DNA from: JBMOLK01 sp049325575
GTDB taxonomy: Bacteria > Bacillota > Clostridia > Acetivibrionales > Acetivibrionaceae
Reading direction: 5' to 3'
NCBI GenBank assembly: GCA_049325575.1
Contig: JBMOLK010000200.1
Location: forward strand, 1-60,932
Length of the DNA: 60,932 bases
Shown here: positions 52,389-60,932 of the stretch, in pieces
Layout of the letters: each line of letters opens with the position of its first letter
How positions within the stretch are numbered: position 1 is the stretch's first letter
Notes under the pieces: generated by a model
What the model was told of the DNA's origin: nothing
Databases searched by the model: none
What the model saw: only the letters and a program-made list of their open reading frames with translations
Position numbers and translations under genes: made by a program

Positions 52389-55300
52389 AGCATCCTGTGA
52401 ATGAGGCTGTAAACTACATCAAACTGCATGTATATATCTACCTGCATATGACCTGTAAGGCATATCATCTGGGTGTTTGTTGCCCTTGCAAGGTCGAATA
52501 TATATGAAAGAAGGTAGCTTGCATTTGCCTGTCCAAAAGGATTGTCAATCCATATAACCTTGCTTGAGCCCTGCCACCCGGTCTTTTTGTATCTAAGGTA
52601 TGAAATAATTGAAATAAACATGGCAAAAAATCCAGCCAGCTTTTCCCCACCCGACCAGTTTATAACCACTTCCCAGGGAATATAGCGTGACGCTCCCATG
52701 GTTGACTCTGGCTTAAACACTTTTATTGAGTATTCATTAAGATTTGTAACTGCATCCAGAAGTCTTACCGGGGACATTATCTTTGCTATCTCACCATCAA
52801 TCCTTGCAGGGTCATATCTTCCTTCTGCCTTCATCTTTTCTATTTCGCTGATAGATACCTCTAAATAACGGGTCATTAGGGCTTTGCCTTCCTCCGGGTG
52901 AAGCGTGGGCATCTCGATTACTATGGTTTTTCTGTTAGTCCCCTCCAATTTTATTTTGGAGAAGGTATCAACAGACTTAACCTCTTCATATATTGATTCT
53001 GCCTTACTATAGCAGCGCTGTACTATCTCTTCCTTATCCCTAATGGATTCATCAAGTTGAAACTGTGCTGCCCTTTTCATGTTTTCAACGCTGTCTATTA
53101 TATCTTTAAAAAGTTCTTTTACGTACTTATAGTTATACATATCATTTTTAATTATTTTTTCAAGGATCATCCTTATTGTAACATTTTCAGCCCAATCTGA
53201 TTCACGGTACAGCTCATCGTAGCTCTCTTTTACCTTTATCTCTATTTCACCAAGGCTTCTCGTAAGATCAAGGTAGCGTTTCCTGTTTGTATTGGCTATA
53301 ACAGAAACTTTTTCAACAGGAAGCTTTAGAATATCCCAGATGGAAATAGTTTCGCCTTCATACATAAGGCTGTCCATGTTTTCCCTTGATGACGAAAGTA
53401 TGCTTATGCCTTTTTCATTAATATAATCCTCAAGCCTGCTTCCGTATTCAACAAGCGTACTTCTCCTTTTCTCTGTATCCTCAAGCTTCTTTGCATTCTT
53501 CTGTCTCTTCTTAAGGTAAGCATCTATCTGGGCATTAAACGAGGATATATCTATACTCTCCAACGATTCAAATTCATAGGGGGCTGTCTTAAACCTTTTT
53601 TCAATCTCTAACCGTAATTGGTCTGTCCTGCCTTCCAGTGTCTTTACTTCACCCAATAACTGATCCTTCTTCTCGTTTAACGTCTTACTCTCTGACTTTA
53701 AGGATGAAAGTGTTTTTCTTTCTTCTTCAAGCCCCTCTTCTGTAAACTCTGTTAACTGTCCTTCAAAATCAAACTCATAAAACCCTTTTAAACGGATTTG
53801 CTTTAGCCCATTGTCCTCATTTTTTCTATAATTATCAATCAGCTTTCTTATTTGTTCTCCTTCGCTGTCTGCGATTTTCCTTTCAAGCCCCTGGGCTCTC
53901 CAAAGAATTTCTTCTAAAGTTCCTGTTATCTTCATGGTGGGCTTTTGAATCGATAGCTTTAAGGTTATTTCATCTGATATTTTCTTTTTCTGCAGGGTAT
54001 GACGTGTGTATACATCCATATTATTTTTAATATCTTCAATATTCTTAGATACTGAATTAATATCCTCAATGATCGAGCTTTTCTCCTCCTCAATTCTAAC
54101 CCTTCTAAGATCTTCATTCCTGTGCTGCTTTTCAAGCTCTGTTATCCTGCCTGTAAGCTCGATATACATCTTTAAGCTTTCAATATCCTTATCCTTCTCG
54201 CTGATTTGTTCATCTGTATCCCGAATAATGCTTTGATTTTCCCTGATCCTTCCAAGCAACGACTCACGCTTTGTTTGAATTTCTTTTAATGAGTCTTCAC
54301 TTGCTTTAATATCTGCAAAAATAGCATCCAAACGGCTTTGTGCTTCCCTCAAATAGCTTTCCGGGTACAATTCTACGAACTCGCGGCATCTTTCAATAAG
54401 CCCGGTTATCTTTTCAACATCCTTTTTCATTACATCATATTCGCTCTTTGTCTTGGCAATGCTTTGATCCATACTTTGCAAATAATTCCTAAAAAGCTCT
54501 GGATTCAAAGAGAAAGCACTGTTTTTTGAGAATACAATATAGGCTTCCATAGGCCCCAGCCTGTCAATACCATTTGAAGCTTTGTCATGATTATCCCTGC
54601 GTGCCGCTATTCCCTCTTCAGAGTCCACAATAATTGCAACAGGATAGTTCTCAACCATCTTTAGTATTTCCCCTGATAAACTGTTTACCCTTTCAATCTC
54701 CGGCCTCTCTATGACGATCGAGTGACATAGAAGGGGATTCCGGTGTAAAAGCTCCTCTCTTAAGTCCTCTCTCTGGTTCTTAATCCATAATGAACCAGGG
54801 ATGCACCTTACACCGCTGTCCTTTAAAAATCCATAAACCTTTTTAAGCTCTATATCCGGAATATAATACTCGCATCCGTCAAAGAGGTACTTTCTCTTTA
54901 AAAGCTCATGATAACGTCCAAGAACATCGCTCAAGGAGTTGTCCGCCCGTATCTTAAGAGCCTTCAAAGACTCCGCTGCTTCCTTGCTGTAGACATCCCC
55001 ATCAATTTCATACATGGATATTTCCCTGCTTATTCTATTTAGTCTTGTCTCAAAAGCTTCTATATCCTCTTTAGCGTTTTTCTGTTTTTGAAAAGATGCC
55101 GCTGCTGCTTCTTTAAGCCTTGTCTCATTTATTAAAAAGTCCTCAATAGTTTTATTAGCCTTTTCTACCTCTTCAAGCAAAGCTGCTCTTTTATTTAAAA
55201 GGAGATCTCTTTCCTTCAAAAGATTTTGAAGGCCTCCCTTAGGATCAACCAATAGTGTCATGTCCTTCACAAAATACCCTGTGATCTGTGACTGTCTGTC

Positions 55301-56704
55301 TTTTGTGTCTTTAAGTCTTGTGTGGATAGAGGACAGGCTGTCGCGTATATTGTCCCTTTCATTATCCTTTTGATCGAGACTTTTCTTAAGCTCCTCCTTC
55401 TCCTTTAATGAACTGTCCAGTTGTTTTTTTAAGCCTTCAACAACCTTTCTGATTTCCTTTATTTCATCATCAAGCAAGAACTTTGCATGATAGATACAGT
55501 TCTGGTATTCCCTATCAATCTCATCCCTCTCCGTGGAAAGGGTATCAAGCTGCGCTCTAAGTACAGAGAGTTCCCTTCTTGCATTAAGGACATCTTCGTA
55601 TAAAAATGCAGATTCCATAAATCTGATTCTTTTATCCTTATCTTCAATCTCACTTGAAACCTTTATAATTTTAGATAGAATATCCTCGTGCTTCCTCTTA
55701 AGGGACATTAGCTCTAAAACCCTTTTTTGATAATCCAGACTTTCTTTCTTATATAAAAGCTCTTCAATCTTTACAGAGTACTGGCGGTCGTTATCTTTTA
55801 ATGATTCAACCTCATTATGAAGCTTATCCGATGCAATGCCTATGAGATTGCTTAGGGCCAATATATCTCTGCTCGCACTATTTATATCTTCTACGGTTGC
55901 ACCATATTCTTCAAGCTTTGAAAGAAGATTTGCAGCCCTTTCGCAAAAGGCCTCATACATCTTGATATTATGCTGGTATAGAGGTATATTTTTTAAATTT
56001 TCAAGATGTTTTTTAAAGGTTTGCGCAAGAATTCCGGAGTTTTCTCCTTCCGCTTGAGGAATATTTGGGATTATCAGCTTTTCAATAACATTTCTTGACT
56101 TTCTGGCATTCTCGAAGAATTTATCTATTCCGCCTTCGGATTGGTTAATGGTTTTAATGGCATCAAATTCCTCCCTAAAGAGGTTAAAGGTATAAAGCTT
56201 GTCCCTGTACTCTCTCTGGCGGTCTCTGGAGTATACATTTATACTGAGACGCATTTCTGAAGCAAGCCTTTTTAAGTAATTGTGATACTCTGAAAAACCG
56301 ATGATCTGTTTATCTCTGTTTACTGCATCCATACCTTTTATATCAAGATCATGGGGCAAGGTATAAGTATGGGTGTAGGTAAAGAATCTTAGACCGTCTG
56401 CATTTTTTGAGACACAAATACCTGTGAGCAGATAGTCTGCCCTTGTACCGTCAAGCTTCCATTCAACCATGATATGTGTGGGGGATGAGCCTACCTTGAA
56501 GTAATCTGAAAAGTTTCTGCTGCCCATGCTGGTATTTGGCAGCACTGCTTGAAGTGCCAGCTGAAGTATGACACTCTTTCCCCCTCCGTTTTCAAGGTTT
56601 ATAAGGGCGTTTTTACCGTCGAATTCATAAAGCTCGTTTGAAATATATTTTTTATCATCATCATATCTGAAATTCACAATTCTGAATCTGTTTATCAGAG
56701 GCAT
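52283..56704 (-). CDS. jetC: Wadjet SMC-like ATPase JetC
   Basis: 1473 residues from ATG 56704, four bases after the jetB stop. N-terminal ATPase half with Walker A-like ENGGGKSVIL (about 40-49), a very long coiled coil interrupted by a hinge region near the middle, and a C-terminal half with ABC signature WSGGEK (about 1355) and Walker B VIWIDNP (about 1392). This MukB/SbcC-like form is JetC, the motor that with JetA and JetB extrudes DNA loops on circular plasmids. TOPRIM partner JetD is three genes upstream. Its last 30 codons have a decayed duplicate at 50060. Confidence 0.95.
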   Translation of the reverse strand: MPLINRFRIVNFRYDDDKKYISNELYEFDGKNALINLENGGGKSVILQLALQAVLPNTSMGSRNFSDYFKVGSSPTHIMVEWKLDGTRADYLLTGICVSKNADGLRFFTYTHTYTLPHDLDIKGMDAVNRDKQIIGFSEYHNYLKRLASEMRLSINVYSRDRQREYRDKLYTFNLFREEFDAIKTINQSEGGIDKFFENARKSRNVIEKLIIPNIPQAEGENSGILAQTFKKHLENLKNIPLYQHNIKMYEAFCERAANLLSKLEEYGATVEDINSASRDILALSNLIGIASDKLHNEVESLKDNDRQYSVKIEELLYKKESLDYQKRVLELMSLKRKHEDILSKIIKVSSEIEDKDKRIRFMESAFLYEDVLNARRELSVLRAQLDTLSTERDEIDREYQNCIYHAKFLLDDEIKEIRKVVEGLKKQLDSSLKEKEELKKSLDQKDNERDNIRDSLSSIHTRLKDTKDRQSQITGYFVKDMTLLVDPKGGLQNLLKERDLLLNKRAALLEEVEKANKTIEDFLINETRLKEAAAASFQKQKNAKEDIEAFETRLNRISREISMYEIDGDVYSKEAAESLKALKIRADNSLSDVLGRYHELLKRKYLFDGCEYYIPDIELKKVYGFLKDSGVRCIPGSLWIKNQREDLREELLHRNPLLCHSIVIERPEIERVNSLSGEILKMVENYPVAIIVDSEEGIAARRDNHDKASNGIDRLGPMEAYIVFSKNSAFSLNPELFRNYLQSMDQSIAKTKSEYDVMKKDVEKITGLIERCREFVELYPESYLREAQSRLDAIFADIKASEDSLKEIQTKRESLLGRIRENQSIIRDTDEQISEKDKDIESLKMYIELTGRITELEKQHRNEDLRRVRIEEEKSSIIEDINSVSKNIEDIKNNMDVYTRHTLQKKKISDEITLKLSIQKPTMKITGTLEEILWRAQGLERKIADSEGEQIRKLIDNYRKNEDNGLKQIRLKGFYEFDFEGQLTEFTEEGLEEERKTLSSLKSESKTLNEKKDQLLGEVKTLEGRTDQLRLEIEKRFKTAPYEFESLESIDISSFNAQIDAYLKKRQKNAKKLEDTEKRRSTLVEYGSRLEDYINEKGISILSSSRENMDSLMYEGETISIWDILKLPVEKVSVIANTNRKRYLDLTRSLGEIEIKVKESYDELYRESDWAENVTIRMILEKIIKNDMYNYKYVKELFKDIIDSVENMKRAAQFQLDESIRDKEEIVQRCYSKAESIYEEVKSVDTFSKIKLEGTNRKTIVIEMPTLHPEEGKALMTRYLEVSISEIEKMKAEGRYDPARIDGEIAKIMSPVRLLDAVTNLNEYSIKVFKPESTMGASRYIPWEVVINWSGGEKLAGFFAMFISIISYLRYKKTGWQGSSKVIWIDNPFGQANASYLLSYIFDLARATNTQMICLTGHMQVDIYMQFDVVYSLIHRMLTGMNMSVIQSKLVKSQGGLESASYKIKQEQMTLF

Positions 56705-56708
56705 AAAA

Positions 56709-57422
56709 TCAAATCCTTTCAAGGAAGGAGAGAATTTCCTTCTTTCTTGTGCTTTCGGGGTAATAACTTATTACAAGCGTGTCCATCTTGTCTGTGGTAT
56801 ATATTTCGCTGTCATTATCGAGATTAACAAGGCCCTGTTCCTGCAGGAACCTAAGAGTCCTGTAAATGAAGCTTATTCTGGTCCCTTTGGACTGGCTAAA
56901 GCTCTTTATTTTTTCGTCATAGGTAGGCAGATCAAGCCAAAGCTTTGATACACTTCCAAAATTAAAGTTTAAAGCCTCGTCGGTTTCTTCCTGGTTATCA
57001 AAGGACTTGCAGGACTCCAGCTTGGATGTTATAAAGCCCTCAAGCTCTTCAACCTTTAGCATGGATCGAACCTTGTTATTGTAGTTTTCACCATTGAAAA
57101 ATTTAATGATAATTGAAAGTATAATTATATATCCTGCATAGAGTTCCGTATTGTTTGAAAAGCCCATTTTGTCCCTTAGTTCTTCATTGGTAAAGCCTAA
57201 AAACTTGTTATCTGTCCTCGGAGTATAATAGAGGGTGTCTCCAGATCTTAGGATCATTATTCCCGCTTCTTCCTCAAAGATTCTTGTAATGAAAGATATT
57301 TCCGGGTCTTCAAAGAACAAAAAGAGATCGGGGTTGTCCTTTTTAGTTATTTTTGACTTTTCCAAAAGGTTCATATATAAGCTGAATGCCTTTCTTACCG
57401 AATCAGGCGACAGATTTTCCAT
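56709..57422 (-). CDS. jetB: Wadjet kite subunit JetB
   Basis: 237 residues, MukE/kite-like: winged-helix-like C-terminus (FIYRTLRFLQEQGLVNL) that reads out helical domains. Size and position between JetA and JetC fit JetB (DUF6063-like, from memory). ATG overlaps the jetA stop by one base (TAATG). GGGGG upstream. Confidence 0.88.
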   Translation of the reverse strand: MENLSPDSVRKAFSLYMNLLEKSKITKKDNPDLFLFFEDPEISFITRIFEEEAGIMILRSGDTLYYTPRTDNKFLGFTNEELRDKMGFSNNTELYAGYIIILSIIIKFFNGENYNNKVRSMLKVEELEGFITSKLESCKSFDNQEETDEALNFNFGSVSKLWLDLPTYDEKIKSFSQSKGTRISFIYRTLRFLQEQGLVNLDNDSEIYTTDKMDTLVISYYPESTRKKEILSFLERI

Positions 57423-58996
57423 TACTTTACCCCCTTTATTACAAAGTCAGTTATTTCGTTGCCGTTTTCAAAAATCATTTTCTTACCTGATGATATAAGG
57501 ATCAGGGACTTTAGACCCTTAAGCTCAGGTTTATTACTGAATATCCTGTCAAAGAGATAATAGATATTTATGTTATAGGCTGAAGTGTCTCTTACCATCT
57601 TACTTAAAAGCTCCTCCAGGTCTTTAAAATCAATAAGCTTATGCTGGTGAAGAATTACAACCAGGCTGTAGAAGTCAAAATCAAAGGAAGCTGTTTTGTA
57701 TAGATCCTCATCAAGTCTTTTTACTGCAGAGCTTAGGAATGAGTCCCCAACATTGTAAGCTTCTTTAAGGATGACCTCAAGGTATGCCATGACTTTCCTA
57801 TCCCGCTTTTCCCTTTCTTCACGCTCTTCTTTTTCCCTAATTTCAACTTCTGCTTCGATATCTATATTCTCCCGCTCTTCTTCCGCCTCACTTTTAACCC
57901 TTTGCGGTTCTAAAGCTTTAAATGGATTGAAGGCCTTGTTTGATGCGTCATTTGTAAAAAGGGGCGACAGCATGATTTTTAAAGGCCCAAAGCTTAAGTT
58001 CTTTGAGAGAAGTACATCGAAAATACTCTTCTCAAAATCTATAAACTCACTGACACCCTGGCGAAGCCTTATTTCTATAGTTTTTAGGTATTCGCCTACA
58101 ATATCAAGCTTTTCATTAAAAAGCCTGTCATGCTCTGTGGTTGTTACATTAAGCCTTTGCGTCAGTATTTTTATTTGTTCAAGGCTCTTTAGCTCTTTTT
58201 CTTCAAGATCATTATAGCTTATTTTTTCGATGTTTTCTCTCTGTTCTTTTAATATTCTCCTGATATTGTGAAACTCCCGTCTTTCAGCCTCGAACTGCTC
58301 TTTTATCCTGGCAAAAAGGAGCTTCAATTCTTCAAAATCTATACCTAAAACATTTTGACGTATGTTTAAAAGAAGGTTTTCAAGTCTTTCACGAAGCTGC
58401 CTCACCTGAAGATTGAGTTCATTTACAGTTTGCAAAGCACCTGAAAAAACCCCTTTTTCAATCTGCTGCTTTAGGTACATCTGTGTTATATTTATCCTGA
58501 ATTCCGAATATATTTCCCGTGTCTTAAACAAGAGTTCCATTCCCTGGTCTGTAAGCTTGTATCTGGCAGATTTCTTAATCTCGTAATATGACGTGTCTAT
58601 CAGCTTTAAAGGAATGGTCTCATCCCTGTTGGTTTCAAGGTTCCTGAACTTAAACTCAAAAATTTCACCACCGCTTCCTGCGATGGAATCCCTTATATAA
58701 AATGCCATTTCCCTTGACTCTTCCTGAGTCATATTGATATCATATGAACGCTTAAGGATTGTCTGCAGAAACCCGGCAATATCTTCAATGCTGCATTCTT
58801 CCCGGCCAATTAGCATGTTTTCCAAGATAAACAGCAAGACTGTGAAACCTACAGACACCATGTCAACCTCACTGTATTTTTGAAACCCTGCAAGCTTCCG
58901 GGATAAGTGTATAAAAGGCGCCAAACTGCGCATTCTTTCCCGGAAATCTTTAAGACAGTCAAGAACAGTGCCTTCAAAAACTCTTCCCTCGACCAA
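57422..58996 (-). CDS. jetA: Wadjet kleisin subunit JetA
   Basis: 524 residues. N-terminal winged-helix (MVEGRVFEGTVLDCLKDF), long helical middle (about 150-320) with coiled-coil character, then a Glu/Arg-rich charged segment (about 380-410) and a C-terminal winged helix. It plays the kleisin role, bridging JetC heads (JetA/DUF5716-like, from memory). The start is TTG 58996, because AGGAGG lies nine bases upstream inside jetD; it overlaps jetD by 23 bases. Confidence 0.88.
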   Translation of the reverse strand: MVEGRVFEGTVLDCLKDFRERMRSLAPFIHLSRKLAGFQKYSEVDMVSVGFTVLLFILENMLIGREECSIEDIAGFLQTILKRSYDINMTQEESREMAFYIRDSIAGSGGEIFEFKFRNLETNRDETIPLKLIDTSYYEIKKSARYKLTDQGMELLFKTREIYSEFRINITQMYLKQQIEKGVFSGALQTVNELNLQVRQLRERLENLLLNIRQNVLGIDFEELKLLFARIKEQFEAERREFHNIRRILKEQRENIEKISYNDLEEKELKSLEQIKILTQRLNVTTTEHDRLFNEKLDIVGEYLKTIEIRLRQGVSEFIDFEKSIFDVLLSKNLSFGPLKIMLSPLFTNDASNKAFNPFKALEPQRVKSEAEEERENIDIEAEVEIREKEEREEREKRDRKVMAYLEVILKEAYNVGDSFLSSAVKRLDEDLYKTASFDFDFYSLVVILHQHKLIDFKDLEELLSKMVRDTSAYNINIYYLFDRIFSNKPELKGLKSLILISSGKKMIFENGNEITDFVIKGVK

Positions 58997-60026
58997 AATT
59001 CAACGCCTCCTGTGGAATATACTTCCCATTATACAGTATTTCAGTTATTTTTCCTTTACTATCTTCATCAAAGTACATAAGAAACAAATCAAGGTAGATT
59101 TCTGACTGATTTGTTTTAAGTGGCGGAGGTGTTTTAGCTGATGCAAGAAGCTCCTTGTAAAGGCTTGTATGGGGTACTACCAAGTGCTTTCCATACTTTG
59201 ATGCCAGAGAGTTAAATATCCCTATGCCTTCAAAATCAAGGTCACCAAAATAATATACCCTGTCTATAGGGGTACCCATTGCTACCTCATTTAAAAAACT
59301 AAAACTGTTTACAATTTTCTTTCCCTCACCATATATCAGCATATCTATACTAATCCCGTACAGTTTCTTGTCGGGCTTTCTTTCAAGGTATTTTAGAACA
59401 GAATAAAAGGTGTCCTTATTTTCGATAATCAGTATGTTAAGTCTTTCCTTAGGCTTAAACAGTATATAGAAAAAGGCCTCCAGGGTTTTGTAGCAGTTTA
59501 GATCCTGGAGTGTTAGCCCCAGTCTCTTAAGGAGAACCTTACCCCCTGACTCCAGAAACTTTTCATCATTGAAAATCTCAAAAGATCTTTCATTCATGGT
59601 ACATCTATACTTTAAAGATTTACTGGTAAGGCTATCTAAAAGGTATTGTGAAAGCATTAGAATATAGCCCCTGTCTCCTTTGTACACATGGGGATTTTTA
59701 AAATAGAAGCCTTTGTCAAGCCTTGGATGGAGAGACTGCAGCTCATGCATCAGCTCTTCACTCATATTTTTTCTGTCATTGTCCATTGAATTAATTCTAT
59801 ATTTGTTATATAGGAAGGGATTCCGGCCATTGGTACCTGATGATTTTACAGGTGAAAGAACACCACCTTCACAAAAATGCACAACGGAAGCGGCAAAAGA
59901 CCTATACCCTCCCTTCATTTCAAAATCCTCTCCACCAAGCTGCCTTTCCACTTTTGAAAGAAGGTCTGATATTTCTATAACCTTTTTAGAATGATTGCCT
60001 ATAATCTTATAAATAGTATTTTCCAT
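58974..60026 (-). CDS. jetD: Wadjet TOPRIM nuclease JetD
   Basis: 350 residues with a C-terminal TOPRIM-like fold: Glu202 in ILIIENKDTF and Asp262/Asp264 in YYFGDLDFEGIG, the metal-binding residues. N-terminal winged-helix-like part (residues 1-90) for arm-like binding (DUF3322/DUF2220 type, from memory). JetD cuts circular DNA after loop extrusion. It is first in the operon, not last as in the commonly drawn jetABCD order. RBS AAAGGA, ATG 60026. Confidence 0.92.
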   Translation of the reverse strand: MENTIYKIIGNHSKKVIEISDLLSKVERQLGGEDFEMKGGYRSFAASVVHFCEGGVLSPVKSSGTNGRNPFLYNKYRINSMDNDRKNMSEELMHELQSLHPRLDKGFYFKNPHVYKGDRGYILMLSQYLLDSLTSKSLKYRCTMNERSFEIFNDEKFLESGGKVLLKRLGLTLQDLNCYKTLEAFFYILFKPKERLNILIIENKDTFYSVLKYLERKPDKKLYGISIDMLIYGEGKKIVNSFSFLNEVAMGTPIDRVYYFGDLDFEGIGIFNSLASKYGKHLVVPHTSLYKELLASAKTPPPLKTNQSEIYLDLFLMYFDEDSKGKITEILYNGKYIPQEALNFGRGKSF

Positions 60027-60184
60027 TTTTGTATCCTTTACTTTGCCAACAACCTCATGGGCTCGTCAAACTTATCTTTAGGGTATTCACAAATAAGGTT
60101 GTGTCTTTCTGAAGCCTGATGTTTAAAGCACGAATATAATGAGGGCTAAAGCAATTCTTTTCATAAGTCACCTCTAATAATCTG

Positions 60185-60850
60185 TTAGAGTATTATTTCC
60201 AATCGGATCAGCCGCCCAATTACTTTCACATCCTTTTTATATACCACATCTGTAGATAAGCTTCCCCTGTTGCTTACAAGCAGCAGCTTACCACCATCAA
60301 GAGTTTTGATCTGCCTTATTGCCCTTGTTCCATTATATTCAATGAGGTAAACAGCATTATTCTCAATTTCCTGTGTACCATATACCAAAGCAAGATCACC
60401 CTTTGACATTCTGAACCCTGCCATCTCGTTATCTTCTATGGTTAAATAAAACACTTTATCCTTGGGATAACCCTCTACTTTATTTGAAATAATAGGCAGT
60501 TGTTTTGTTTGTATGGCCTTATCCATCTTATAGGTATAAACCGGGACAGGCATTAGTACTCCGGCAAGAGCATCATTCCATATGTCCTGTACAGGTTTCT
60601 CAATTACTTTCACTACGTTCTTGTCTGGCTCCGGCTTGTTGTTTTCTTCAGCCTGATACAAATCAAGTTTATCAACTTCCCTGCGGAGTGCTTTGGATAT
60701 TTTTTTGATCAAATCCTCTTTTAAAACCCTCTTACCTGCTTCCACATCTATAATAAATCCTTCTGAAACTCCAACAATTTTAGCAAGCTGCTTTTGGGTC
60801 ATGCCGATTTCCTTTCTAAGCTTGCTAATTTCCAACCCCATTCTGCTCAT
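60185..60850 (-). CDS. XRE regulator with inactive S24/LexA-like domain
   Basis: 221 residues. N-terminal HTH_XRE (residues 6-62, EIGMTQKQLAKIVGVSEGFI). The C-terminal domain has the LexA/CI fold (VFYLTIEDNEMAGFRMSKGD), but Glu142 sits where the catalytic Ser is expected (DNEM for GxSM-type) and Arg179 where the Lys should be. It should therefore dimerise but not cut itself. It stands 158 bases before jetD in the same direction and may control Wadjet expression. GGAGG precedes the ATG. Confidence 0.88.
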   Translation of the reverse strand: MSRMGLEISKLRKEIGMTQKQLAKIVGVSEGFIIDVEAGKRVLKEDLIKKISKALRREVDKLDLYQAEENNKPEPDKNVVKVIEKPVQDIWNDALAGVLMPVPVYTYKMDKAIQTKQLPIISNKVEGYPKDKVFYLTIEDNEMAGFRMSKGDLALVYGTQEIENNAVYLIEYNGTRAIRQIKTLDGGKLLLVSNRGSLSTDVVYKKDVKVIGRLIRLEIIL

Positions 60851-60932
60851 ATTCAGCCTCCATAAAGTTAAAAAAGTTTATATTTTAATATACAAAAACA
60901 TATCAAAGAAGTCAATCATTCTCTACTATTAA

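Noticed and set aside
52283..60026. SMC operon as a housekeeping MukBEF-like condensin
   Set aside because: Presence of the TOPRIM subunit JetD and the kite and kleisin forms fit Wadjet, not chromosomal MukBEF.

Overview
The window is AT-rich Firmicutes DNA. Three cellulosomal glycoside hydrolases with C. thermocellum-like type I dockerins (Ser-Thr at the recognition position), a SigI/RsgI pair with PA14 sensor domains, a duplicated-FeoA iron system and a spore-coat-like protein point to a cellulolytic clostridium of the Acetivibrio/Ruminiclostridium (cluster III) group. The species cannot be fixed from the sequence alone.

Layout. 0-4.5 kb: the tail of an extracellular protein, then dTDP-sugar genes (RmlB-type dehydratase, DegT-type aminotransferase, NeuD/PglD-type acyltransferase, family-2 glycosyltransferase). 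4.8-13.9 kb: a plant-cell-wall locus with GH5-dockerin, GH10-CBM6-dockerin-CE4, CBM35-GH26-dockerin, and sigI-rsgI, whose anti-sigma factor carries two extracellular PA14 domains. 13.9-17.1 kb: a Fur-boxed feo operon (two FeoA, FeoB, a small Cys-rich membrane protein) and a BFD-like [2Fe-2S] protein. 17.1-24.3 kb: a DUF3784-like protein, an orphan ModA, a double-GNAT fusion, an orphan sugar-binding lipoprotein and a membrane GGDEF-EAL protein. 24.3-25.9 kb: an FAD/Rieske oxidoreductase.

26-45.3 kb is a 19-kb array of genes all on the minus strand: acetyltransferases, SAM methyltransferases, GNAT/methyltransferase fusions, flavin/PPOX proteins, PhzF, cupin, SDR, transglutaminase-like, AraC regulators and HD hydrolase. 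It is full of gene remnants: truncated GNAT, methyltransferase and HAD pieces, a 7-bp-duplication frameshift and an in-frame stop. Three near-identical ~148-bp elements (19.84-19.98, 27.52-27.67, 40.42-40.57 kb) each head a run of these genes. Each has a promoter, a 7-10-codon leader peptide (MYK...), conserved hairpins and a strong intrinsic terminator just ahead of the first structural gene. They look like ribosome-controlled transcription attenuators for detoxification or resistance genes, and they are the most interesting signal here. A group II intron has inserted exactly between the terminator of one copy and the ribosome-binding site of its gene.

45.7-52.1 kb: initiator tRNA-Met, a DbpA-like RNA helicase, a Gly-rich coat-like protein, an Hsp20-like protein and a PilJ-type chemoreceptor. 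52.3-60.9 kb: a complete Wadjet (JetD-A-B-C) anti-plasmid SMC system in D-first order, preceded by an XRE/S24-fold regulator that has lost the protease catalytic residues. A degenerate copy of the jetC 3' end sits 2.1 kb away, so the chemoreceptor gene lies between imperfect direct repeats.
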